Origin: Anaeramoeba ignava | Taxonomy: Eukaryota; Metamonada; Anaeramoebidae | Direction: 5' to 3' | DNA: 64,000 bases | Assembly: GCA_028826165.1 (NCBI GenBank) | Contig: JAPDFW010000084.1 | Coordinates: 214,001 to 278,000 of the forward strand | Shown: positions 54,272-64,000 of the stretch, in pieces | How positions within the stretch are numbered: position 1 is the stretch's first letter | Layout: every line of letters starts with the position of its first letter | Made by a program: the position numbers and the translations under genes | Notes under the pieces: model-generated | Told to the model about the DNA's origin: nothing | The model's input: only the letters and a program-made list of their open reading frames with translations | The model's database searches: none

Positions 54272-54532
54272 AATAAAATGAAAAATGAAAAAGAAAAAAA
54301 TGAAAAAATTTTTTTTTAATTTTGAAATGAAAAAATTACCGGAAAACAAGAAAAACAAAAACAAAAACAAAAACGAAAACAAGAAAAACAAAAACAAAAA
54401 CAAGAAAAAACAAGAAAAAACAAAAACAAGAAAAAACAAAAACAAGAAAAATGTTTTCTGGATTTAAATTTCTTTTCAAATTTTCCTTTTCAAATTCATC
54501 TTTAAAAAATTTCTAGTTATTATTGTTATTGT

Positions 54533-55909
54533 TTAAAATTCATTTTTTAAAACTTCATTAATTTGCAAAATTTGCATTTTTACTTGTAAAAGTTTTTCAT
54601 TAAAAAAATCTGAATAATTTTCATCTGAATTTTGATTATTCTGAAGATTAAGATTTTGATTTGAATGATTTTGATTTAATAAATCAATAAAATTGTTTAT
54701 AGGTTTAGTTTTCTGAATAGAATCTTCTAATTTTTGGTTTTTTTCTTGATATTTTTTTGATAAAGATTCAAAATTTTTGTTTAATTCATCTTTTTCTTTT
54801 ATGCTTTGATTATATTTTAATTCAAGTTCTTTAAATCTTTGTTCCCACTCTTTAATTTTTTCTTGAGAGAGTGAATTCATTAATTCTTCGTGTGATTCTT
54901 TTTTTTGAGGACTTATATGAAGTTTTTGAATTAATTTTATTTGATTTTTTAAAAATGCATTTTCTGTCATTTTTTCTTTTAAAATTTTTGTTAGATAATC
55001 AATTTTAAATTGAAGTTTGATAATCATTTTGTCTTTGTTTTGAAGTTCTGTTTTAATTTCTGGATTTTTTGGCTTTTCTTCATTTTGATTTGAATTATTT
55101 TTTTGATTTAAAATTTCTTTAGAATTTTGTTTTAAAATTTTGTTTGAATTTTTAATTGAATCTTCATGAGAATTTTGATTTAATTTTTTAACCAATTTTT
55201 TTTCTTTCTTTTCTTTCTTGTTTTCTTTTAAATTTTCTTTTGAATTTTCTTTTAAATTTTCTTTTAAATTTTCCTTCTTGTTTTCTTTCTTATTTTCTTT
55301 TAAATTTTCTTTTAAATTTCCCTTCTTATTTTCTTTTAAATTTTCTTTTAAATTTTCTTTCTTATTTTCTTTCTTATTTTCTTTCTTGTTTTCTTTCTTG
55401 TTTTCCTTCTTATTTTCTTTTAAATTTTCTTTTGAATTTTCTTTTGAATTTTCTTTTGAATTTTCTTTTAAATTTTCAAACTTATTTTTTAATTTAATTA
55501 ATGGTTTCTTTTTTAAAACTAAATGATGTTTTGCTTTCGTTTCTGTATTAGAATTTTTTTTAACAATGTTTGTATTAATTTGTTTTGATTTATGAAGAGG
55601 AGTTTTTTTTACTGGAATTTGGTGATATATTTTTTGTGGAGGACTTCCTTCTTTTGGCAAAATTTTTGGAATAAACGTTAAACTTCTTCTACTTGTTTTT
55701 TTTGTTAATGGTTTTAATTTTTCTGTTTTTTCTGTTTTTTCTGTTTCGTTTTTTGTTTTTTTTGTTTTTATTTGATAAATTGGTTTCTTTTTTATTTTTC
55801 CTTTTGTTTTTTCTTCATTTTTATTTTCTTGTTCTTGTGAACTTGTTTTGTGTTGATTTTTTTTGTTTTTGTGTTCTTTATTTAATCGATTAGGAAGTTT
55901 TGTTGACAT
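54533..55909 (-). CDS. Lys-rich protein with KENLKENKKEN repeats and C-terminal coiled coil
   Basis: This single exon encodes 458 residues from ATG 55909. The N-terminal 150 residues are very basic (KKNQHKTSSQEQEN, KKTSRRSLTFIPKIL). The middle, about residues 145-240, is a tandem repeat of KEN/KENLKEN/KKEN encoded by TTTTCTTTTAAA-type 12-15 bp units (plus strand). The C-terminal half is coiled coil (KDKMIIKLQFKIDYLTKIL, EQRFKELELKYNQSIKEKDEL) with an Asn/Gln patch near the end. The basic N-terminus plus coiled coil suggests a cytoskeletal or nucleic-acid-associated protein, but there is no recognised domain. It is divergent from NAP1 across 283 bp. Confidence 0.78.
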   Translation of the reverse strand: MSTKLPNRLNKEHKNKKNQHKTSSQEQENKNEEKTKGKIKKKPIYQIKTKKTKNETEKTEKTEKLKPLTKKTSRRSLTFIPKILPKEGSPPQKIYHQIPVKKTPLHKSKQINTNIVKKNSNTETKAKHHLVLKKKPLIKLKNKFENLKENSKENSKENSKENLKENKKENKKENKKENKKENKKENLKENLKENKKGNLKENLKENKKENKKENLKENLKENSKENLKENKKEKKEKKLVKKLNQNSHEDSIKNSNKILKQNSKEILNQKNNSNQNEEKPKNPEIKTELQNKDKMIIKLQFKIDYLTKILKEKMTENAFLKNQIKLIQKLHISPQKKESHEELMNSLSQEKIKEWEQRFKELELKYNQSIKEKDELNKNFESLSKKYQEKNQKLEDSIQKTKPINNFIDLLNQNHSNQNLNLQNNQNSDENYSDFFNEKLLQVKMQILQINEVLKNEF

Positions 55910-56192
55910 ATTTATTATTATTTTTAAAAATGAAAAATGAAAAAAAAATGAAAAAAAAATTTATAAAATTTTTTCTTGTTTTTGTTTTTTTTCGTTTTTG
56001 ATCAAAAAAGTATTTTTTTTCTTTTGATTAAAAAAAATTTATTTCTTTAGTTAAAAATGTTTATTCTTTTTGTAAAAAAATTTATTCTTTTTGACATATT
56101 TTTTTTGGAAAAAAATTTTCATAAAATTAAAATTAAATTTTTCATTTTTTTTCTTTTTTCATTTTCATTTTCTTTTTGATTTTTCTTTTTAA
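55910..56192. promoter_or_regulatory. Divergent promoter interval of the Lys-rich gene and NAP1
   Basis: These 283 bp of A and T runs, with AAAAATGAAAAA near the minus-strand start and TTTTCATTTTC near the plus-strand start, separate the two ATGs. Nothing more specific can be recognised. Confidence 0.4.
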
Positions 56193-59100
56193 ATGGCAAC
56201 TATTCCACAATCACTTATTATTTTATTAGCACAAAAAGATGGATTACTTTCTCAACTTTATAATTTAAAAATGATTGTAAATTTTTAAAAAAAAAAATAA
56301 CAAAAAAAAAATTTACAAAAAATTTATATAAAATTTTAATTTTTTAAATTATATTTATATTAGTTTGATAATACAGAAAGTCCTCCATTTTATCTTGAAA
56401 GTTCAGAAGTTGTTTCAGTTTTAACAAAAATTGAAAAAAAAATTGAAGAACCAATAACAGAAGATACTTTACAAGTAATTTAAATTTGTTTTTTTTTTTA
56501 ATTTGAAAAAAAATTTTTTGCTTTTTTATTTATTTATTAAACAAAAAAAAAATTTTTTCATCTAATCTAATCTAAAAAAATCAAAAATAAACAAGATTCA
56601 AAAATTGAAACCAATTCATGCAAATTTAGATGAAATTTTAGATGAACTTGAACCAGGAATTTGGACTTTAAAAAATATTAAACCCTTTCTTGAAGAATCA
56701 ACTAAAGTTTTAAGACATATTGCAAATGAAATTTCTACACTTTCTGTAAAATTAATTTAATAATAAATTTAATAATAATTTTAATAATAAATTTTAATAA
56801 TAATTTTAATAATAAATTTAATAATAATTTTAATAATAAATATAATAATAATTTTATAATAATTTTAATAATAATTTTAATAATAAATTTAATAATAAAT
56901 TTAATAATAAATTTAATAATAATTTTAATAATAATTTTAATAACAATTATAATAATAATTTTAATAATAATTTTAATAATAAATTTAATAATAAATTTAA
57001 TAATAATTTTAATAATAAATATAATAATAATTTTAATAATAATTTTAATAATAAATTTAATAATAAATATAATAATAAATTTAATAATAAATTTAATAAT
57101 AAATTTAATAATAAATTTAATAATAAATTTAATAATAAATTTAATAATAAATTTAATAATAAATTTAATAATAAATTTAATAATAAATTTAATAATAAAT
57201 TTAATAATAATTTTAATAATAAATTTAATAATAAATTTAATAATAATTTTATTAATAAATTTAATAATAATTTTAATAATAAATTTAATAATAAATTTTA
57301 ATAATAATTTTAATAATAATTTTTAATAATAAATTTAATAATAAATTTAATAAAAAATATAATAATAATAAATATAATAATAATTTTAATAATAATTTTA
57401 ATAATAATTTAATAATAAATATAATAATAATTTAATAATAAATTTAATAATAATTTTAATAATAAATATAATAATAAATTTAATAATAAATTTAATAATA
57501 ATTTTAATAATAAATTTAATAATAAATTTAATAATAAATTTAATAATAATTTTTAATAATAAATTTAATAATAAATTTAATAATTATTATAATAATAAAT
57601 TAATAATAAATTTAATAATAATTTTAATAATAATTATAATAATAATTTTAATAATAAATTTAATAATAATTTTAATAATAATTTTAATAATAAATTTAAT
57701 AATAATTTTAATAATAAATTTAATAATAATTTTAATAATAAAATATAATAATAATTTTAATAATAATTTTAATAATAATTTTTAATAATAAATATAATAA
57801 TAAATTTAATAATAATTTTTAATAATAAATTTAATAATAATTTTAATAATAATTTTAATAATAAATTTAATAATAATTTTAATAATAAATTTAATAATAA
57901 TTTTAATAATAAATTTAATAATAAATATATAATAATAATAAATAAACAATAATAAATATAATAATAAATATAATAATAAATTTAATAATAAATTTAATAA
58001 TAAATTTAATAATTATTTATAATAATAAATTAATAATAAATTTAATAATAATTTTAATAATAAATTTAATAATAAATTTAATAATTATTTTTAATAATAA
58101 ATTAATAATAAATTTAATAATAAATTTAATAATAATTATAATAATAATTTTAATAATAAAATTTAATAATAAAATATAATAATAATTTTAATAATAAATT
58201 TAATAATAAATTTTAATAATAATTTTTAATAATAATTTTAATAATAAATTTAATAATAAATTTAATAATAAATATAATAATAATAATAAATTAATAATAA
58301 ATTTAATAATAATTTTAATAATAATTTTAATAATAAATTTAATAATAATTTTAATAATAATAAATTTAATAATCAATATAATAATAAATTTAATAATAAT
58401 TTTAATAATAATTTTTTAATAATAAATTTAATAATAAATTTTAATAATAATTTTTAATAATAATTTTTAATAATAAATTTAATAATAAATTTAATAATAA
58501 AATAATAATAATAAATAATAATAATAATAATAATTTTTTAATAATAATTTTATTAATAAATATAATAATAAATTTAATAATAATTTTAATAATAAATTTA
58601 ATAATAATTTTAATAATAAATTTAATAATAATTTTAATAATAATTTTAATAATAATTTTATAATAATTTTTAATAATAAATATAATAATAAATTTAATAA
58701 TAAATTTAATAATAAATTTAATAATAAATTTAATAATAAATTTAATAAATAAATTTAATTTAATAATAAATTTAATAATAAATTTAATAATAAATTTAAT
58801 AATAAATTTTAATAATTATTATAATAATAAATTAATAATAAATTTAATAATAATTTTAATAATAAATTTAATAATAAATTTAATAATAAAATTAATAATA
58901 AATTTAATAATAAATTTAATAATAAATTTAATAATAAATTTAATAATAATTTTTAATAATAATTTTAATAATAATTTTAATAATAAATTTAATAAACAAT
59001 ATAATAAATTTAATAATAATTTTATTAATAAATATAATAATAAATTTAATAATAATTTTAATAATAAATTCAATAATAAATTTTAATAATAAATTTAATA

Positions 59101-62100
59101 ATAAATTTAATAATAATTTTAATAATAAATTCAATAATAAATTTAATAATAAATTTAATAATAATTTTAATAATAATTTTAATAATAATTTTAATAATAA
59201 ATATAATAATAAATATAATAATAATTATAATAATAATTTTTAATAATAAATTTATAATAATTTTAATAATAAATTTAATAATAATTATAATAATAATTTT
59301 AATAATAATTTTAATAATAAATTTAATAATAAATTTAATAATAAATTTAATAATAATTTTAATAATAAATTTAATAATAATTATAATAATAATTTTAATA
59401 ATAAATATAATAATAATTATAATAATAATTTTAATAATAAATATAATAATAAATTTAATAATAAATTTAATAATAATTTTATTAATAATTTTATTAATAA
59501 ATTAGTTGGAATCAAATCCAAATTTAACTAAAGGATTTATGGATCTTTTTGTTGGATATGCCCAATTAATCCTTTTACTTTCTAATTTTCAAGGCAGAAG
59601 ATTATTTCTGGTTTTATATCGTTTAGTTGTTTATCTTAAAACTAGAACAGATTTTGAAGATTTTGGACCTCTTTTAATTTTATTTCATAAATATGATAAC
59701 CCAATGAAACAATTATATGAAGATTTGCATGATTTTGCTCCTGCTGTTTCTCCAGCTCTTGGAAGTTTGATTCCACTTTTTACATTAGTTTCAACACCTG
59801 ATGTAATTAAAAATTAAAATTCATTTCGAAAATTAAAATTAAAATTCATTTTGAAAATTAAAATTAAAATTAAAATTAAAATTAAAATTCATTTTGAAAA
59901 TTAAAATTCATTTTCAAAATTAAAATTCATTTTCAAAATTAAAATTTAAAAAGGAACTGAGAAAGAAAGGTGTGTTTTCAATTACTTTACAAGAAAATTT
60001 ATTACAATATCCAATCGAAGACAATATCCATTTTCAACTTCCTTATTTTTCAACATATACACAATGGATAATATATGGATTATTATTCTGCCCTCAATTA
60101 TTTGAATCAGAACAATTTCACACTTTGCTTTATTTAGTTCTTGCAAATTCTTATATTATTCCAATTTATCGAGATGTTACATTCTTTCCTCATCAAGAAT
60201 TTGAAAATTTATTTGGATTGAATTTGTTAAAAACAATGAAAACATCAAAAAGAAAACAAAATATTTCAACTGCTTTAAATAACGCAATTACAAAAAGTCA
60301 TCAATATCATCGTGAACTTCGCGCTTTTCTTCGTCAAGAAATTAATGCTTTAGCAAATTTTATGATTTCAAGACCAACTTTACTTCCTCTCAAAATTCAT
60401 GTGATTATTAAAATTTAATTGAAATCAAAATTGAAAATTTTTAAAATTTTTTTTAAATTCAATTTAGATCGTTTTAAGTGCAATTGGTTTTTGTATTTAT
60501 GAAGTTAATTGGCTCTTTCGCCATAAAAGAGATACTCCAAAATCTAAATTCAAAGTATCTCCTGATGATTTAAAACCAACAGATATTCTTCCGTTAATGA
60601 ATATCATTGAGAAACTTTACAATGTTGTTTCAACAAATACAGAAAGTAAAAACAAATTTTTTATCAAGAAAAAAAGAGTAGAAAATTAACAAAAAATTCC
60701 AAAAAAAAATTGTTTGTGTTCTTTCTCTATAGTTATTCAAAGATATTATTATAAATTTCTGATTCGAAACGATTTAAAAGCTTTGGAAAGATATTATATT
60801 CAATTTTTTCAAGAAAGAAAAGATAAACTTAAAGACATTTTCGAACAAAATTTAAAGTTTATTGAAGAACTAAGCGAGGAAAAAATAAAAAATAATACTT
60901 CAAATTTAGACATATTAAGACTGAATTGGTTTAGAAGTGAATGCGCACTTTCTTTCAAATCATTTTCAATAACAGAACCTGGACTCAATAAACTTGGAGA
61001 GTTTCCAAGTCGATTGCAAAAACATATTGAAAGATCCAAAATGATCGATATTATGATTTCACAATTAAATTTAGTTGGAGGAATCCACACATTTTATCCA
61101 TATATTCAAGATATTTATTCGATTGTTTACGATACAATTCCATCACCAAATCTGGAGCAAGAAAATTGCATTATTTTTTTGAAATTGCTGAATAATTCCC
61201 ACATGATTATTTCACCTTTTTACACTGAAGAATTACAAATAATCGGAAAGAAATCCAAACACTATGCAAAAAGATTATTTCATGTAATTTCGGTTAGAAT
61301 AACTGGACTTGTCCGGAGTATTGCAAGCATCAAATTTGGATTTACTTTTTTGGATCAGCAAATCACGCCAGTTAATGCTGCTCTTCATTTAATAAACGAG
61401 CAAATGTCTGAACAAAAAGGAGCAAATAAACAAGAACTTCTTTTTCCAGGTGTTGAATCTTTATTTAATCAAAGAAAGCGAGTTGAACAACTGCAAAAAT
61501 GGCAAAACCAATTTTATCGACTAGCTCAAGTGCTGAGTTTTTATCCTACTTTTGAAATTTATAATAAAAGGTTTTCTCCTTCAAAGTTTCTTATTGAAGA
61601 ACTTGAAAATGGAGTAAAAGGTCATTTACTTAAGTTAATTTATGAAGATGATGAAAGATCTATTATTCAAAAGCCTTCTGTTTTTCTTAGCATTGTTTTG
61701 AATTTAATTTATTCATTGAAATTGGTTGAAGATATTCGTATTTATTTAAAAAATCATTTATGAAATAATTTTAAAAATTTATGAATTTATTATAAAATTT
61801 ATTCAATAGTTAACATAAATACACTTGAAATTGTTCGAAAAGTAATGCTTAAACAAATATATCAAAACAATGGAGGTGCTCGAGGACAGATAATATCACT
61901 CCGAGAGCCAGCAATTTTAGATTCAAGTATAATATCCGAATATATGACTTGGATTTCAAGTTTTATTCAAAATTATATTACTGATGGTGTGATTTATTCT
62001 CCTTTAAGAAAAGCTTTTATTTCACTTCCTGGAATGTTGTTTTTATCAGAAGTTTATTTTAATATTCAAGAAATGGAAGCTCTTTGTAATTTTTTTGGTC

Positions 62101-63596
62101 CTTATGGAATTCGTTCAATTGATAATCAAATACTTAGATTTATTGTTAAAGATATTCTTGAATTGAAGGTTTATTTTTATTTAATTTAATTTTTATTTAA
62201 TTTAATTTTGATTTTATTTAATTTTTATTTAATTTAATTTTAATTAGGATTTTGTTTTCCAAAATTCTGAAAATATTCAAAAATTTGCTGCTTGTTATAA
62301 TGAATTAGATAAATCTTGGGAATTTATTAAAAAAATTACAAATATTGAAAAGATTCTTGATCTTTTAATTCATATTGGTGCAACTCTTCAATTAAGAGAA
62401 TTAATTTATGAAGCACTTCATAAATCATTAAAAAACAATGCTTCTTTAATTTATGAAAATGTTGAATTAGCATTCACACAAGTAAATCATTAAAATTCAT
62501 TTATAAAATTAAAATTCATTTATAAAATTAAATTTAAAATTAAAATTAAAATTAAAATTAAAATCAAATTTAAAATTAAAATTCATTTATAAAATTAAAA
62601 TTCAATTTAAAATTAAAATTAAATTTAAAATTAAAATTAATTTTTTAAATTTTAAAATTTAAATTAAAATTTAAATTTAAAATTAAAATTCATTTATAAA
62701 ATTAAAATTAAAATTAAAATTAAAATTAAAATTAAAATTCATTTATAAAATTAAAATTAAAATTAAAATTAAAATTAAATTTAAAATTAAAATTAAAATT
62801 AAAATTAAAATTAAAATTAAAATTCATTTATAAAATTAAAATTAAAATTAAAATTAAAATTAAATTTAAAATTCATTTATAAAATTAAATTTAAAATTAA
62901 AAGTATCCCGAAAATTTATTAGCCAAAGAAGAATTTATAGACATAGATTGTTATGCACAATCATGTGGATTATTATCAAATTCATTAGTAGATCATCCAT
63001 TTCGAGAAGCAATTATGATAGCAAATCAAACAGGAACAGGAATAGATTGGGGACTTTTACCTTATTTATTCGGAATATTATTTGCAAGTCCAACATGGAT
63101 TTTTGCAAATTATTTACCAAATATTGATTCTCATTTAAACAACTCACATTGCATTGTTAAATCAATTAAAAAACTCCTTGTTATTCCATTTACAGTTCAA
63201 AGAAAACACATCACAAAATTGGAAGAAGAAGGAGAAATTTATTTGAAAAATCAATTCAGAAAATTCATTGAAGTTTCTTCTTTTGTTATTCTTCAAGTGG
63301 ATCGCAATAAAGATCCTAAAAAACCTGTTTTAATTCGTGATATGTTTGTGATTCTTGATAAATTTATTGATAATTCAAATATTTTCTCTCGTGATTTACT
63401 TGATGAATTTATTCCTTATACTTTTTTAAGAACAATTTATTCTCGTTTCTTTAGAGAAACTAAAGCTGACCAAAAAGATGAAGATTTTGCAAAGGTTTCA
63501 AATGAACCAAAAGAAGAAATTATTGAAAATTCTCAACCTCAAATCTCTCAAACAAAATCAATTAATGAAAATGAGAAAGAAATCGAAAATAATTAA
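56193..63596 (+). CDS. NAP1: NAP1/NCKAP1 (HEM family), SCAR/WAVE complex subunit, ten exons
   Basis: Ten exons fit in phase: 56193-56276, 56364-56474, 56596-56745, 59506-59802, 59954-60400, 60468-60645, 60733-61737, 61810-62168, 62248-62481 and 62904-63596. They give 1185 residues (human NCKAP1 has 1128). NAP1 pairs with PIR121/Sra1 in the SCAR/WAVE regulatory complex that relays Rac signals to Arp2/3 actin nucleation. Family landmarks occur in order: QLYNLKM near the start, LTKGFMDLFVGYAQLILLLS, KYDNPMKQLYEDLHDFAP, YTQWIIYGLLFC and HRELRAFLRQEI. Later come IYEVNWLFRH, QRYYYKFL, DILRLNWFRSE, the FFGPYGIRSIDNQIL block near the C-terminus, LVDHPFREAIMIA, and LLDEFIPYTFLRTIYSRFF at the end. The tail beyond it is short and acidic. 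Intron 3 is 2.8 kb of satellite. The donor of exon 5 is GTGATT and of exon 8 GTTTAT, both inferred from phase and homology. Confidence 0.93.
56746..59505. repeat. NAP1 intron 3: 2.76-kb 12-bp minisatellite (TTTAATAATAAA)
   Basis: This is a tandem array of TTTAATAATAAA/TTTTAATAATAA with minor length variants and a few (AAT)n patches near 58500. The unit and its orientation relative to transcription are the same as in the CID-RRM intron 1 and the LTV1 intron. No exon-like sequence is visible between the two flanking exons. Confidence 0.93.
62482..62903. repeat. NAP1 intron 9: AAAATT hexamers punctuated by CATTTATA
   Basis: This 422-bp intron has AAAATT runs interrupted about every 60-80 bp by TTCATTTATAAAATT, giving a higher-order unit. 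The same composite appears in DPH7 intron 2. Confidence 0.85.
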
Positions 63597-63668
63597 CAAA
63601 AAAATTTGGTTTTAATTTTTTAATAAAAATAAAAATAAAAATAAATAAAAATAAATAAATAAAATAAT

Positions 63669-63810
63669 GATGTGGACGGGATTCGAACCCGCGCTTCCAA
63701 AGGAAAATGACTTTCTAGTGTTAATCCTATAAGACGGACCATTTAATAAATTAAATGATCAAAGGGAAATAGGAATATAAACATCGCCTTAACCACTCGG
63801 CCACCACATC
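63669..63810 (-). tRNA. Class II tRNA (Ser-like) interrupted by about 60 bp
   Basis: On the minus strand, GATGTGG (63810-63804) pairs over seven base pairs with CCACATC (63675-63669). The A box GGCCGAGTGGTTAAGG and the B box GGTTCGAATCC are intact, the T stem closes, and a long variable arm (TTCC, TTT loop, GGAA) marks a class II tRNA. The 142-nt span exceeds a mature class II tRNA by about 60 nt. If CTAGAAA is the anticodon loop, the anticodon is AGA (Ser). Its 3' stem strand GTCAT then pairs with ATG right after the D arm, but the other two bases of the 5' strand are not contiguous with it. The insertion therefore seems to lie inside the anticodon stem, not at the usual 37/38 site. A73 would be more usual for Leu. 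The inserted part has a perfect hairpin (CATTTAA, TTAAATG). Isotype and intron site are not settled. Confidence 0.7.
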
Positions 63811-64000
63811 TTTTTATTTTAATTTTTATTTTAATTTTTTTTTATATTTTTTAAAAATTGGAAAAAGACCTCTTTTATAATCAAATTTATTTTCTATTTC
63901 TAATTAAATTATTAATATAAATTTATTTTCTATTTATAAATAAATTTACTTTTTATTTATAAATAAATTATTAATATAAATTTACTTTCTATTTATAAAT
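63811..64000. other. A+T-rich flank at the window end
   Basis: This holds ATTTTAATTTTTATTT immediately 5' of the tRNA gene, then AAATTTATTTTCTATTTATAAAT-type units of about 30 bp, repeated three times to the window edge. No gene is seen. Confidence 0.5.

Overview
The window is nuclear DNA of a very A+T-rich, intron-bearing protist. The code is standard: nearly every reading frame ends in TAA, one ends in TAG, and I saw no in-frame TGA in an exon. Introns are GT-AG. A SCAR/WAVE subunit (NAP1), a tandem family of coiled-coil BTB proteins and many Asn/Gln/Lys-rich proteins suggest an amoeboid or flagellate protist (Amoebozoa, Anaeramoebae or similar), but the sequence alone does not fix the lineage.

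Most genes are split, so single open frames misrepresent them. I rebuilt the exons by matching splice phase and conserved protein motifs. Left to right: an R1R2R3 Myb protein (-, 347-5452); DPH7 of diphthamide synthesis (+, 6274-8231); the cohesin loader SCC2/NIPBL (-, 8357-14083); a four-helix COPI-associated membrane protein (-, 14441-16533); three tandem BTB genes, each preceded by a short ORF (-, 17326-23822); a coiled-coil protein (-, 23902-25276); a TM2D3-type membrane protein (+, 25647-27881); a Gln/Asn-repeat protein (-, 28132-30351); ribosome factor LTV1 (+, 30614-33105); an AIG2-like cyclotransferase (+, 33180-33923); a zinc-type macrodomain (-, 33950-34786); a CTD-interacting-domain/RRM protein (+, 37237-42450); BRCC45/BABAM2 (-, 42712-44226); cytochrome b5 reductase (-, 44336-45202); the 60S export adaptor NMD3 (-, 45598-48990); a coiled-coil protein (+, 49197-50747); an NT-C2 plus DIL protein (-, 50942-54271); a Lys-rich coiled-coil protein (-, 54533-55909); NAP1/NCKAP1 in ten exons (+, 56193-63596); and an interrupted class II tRNA (-, 63669-63810).

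The dominant structural feature is that many introns are minisatellites of 0.2-3 kb. Each is built from a unit of 5-20 bp, with a different unit in most introns. Similar 6-bp arrays also occur inside exons, where they encode Asn/Gln/Glu or Lys/Ser tracts, most strikingly in the middle of the cyclotransferase fold.

The genes form no single pathway. Translation and ribosome functions (DPH7, LTV1, NMD3, tRNA) and chromatin or transcription functions (Myb, SCC2, CID-RRM, BRCC45) sit beside cytoskeleton and membrane genes (NAP1, NT-C2/DIL, COPI-associated, CYB5R). The most unusual locus is the BTB array. One copy carries an extra 870 bp bounded by a 30-bp direct repeat, and part of that segment has clearly higher G+C than its surroundings.
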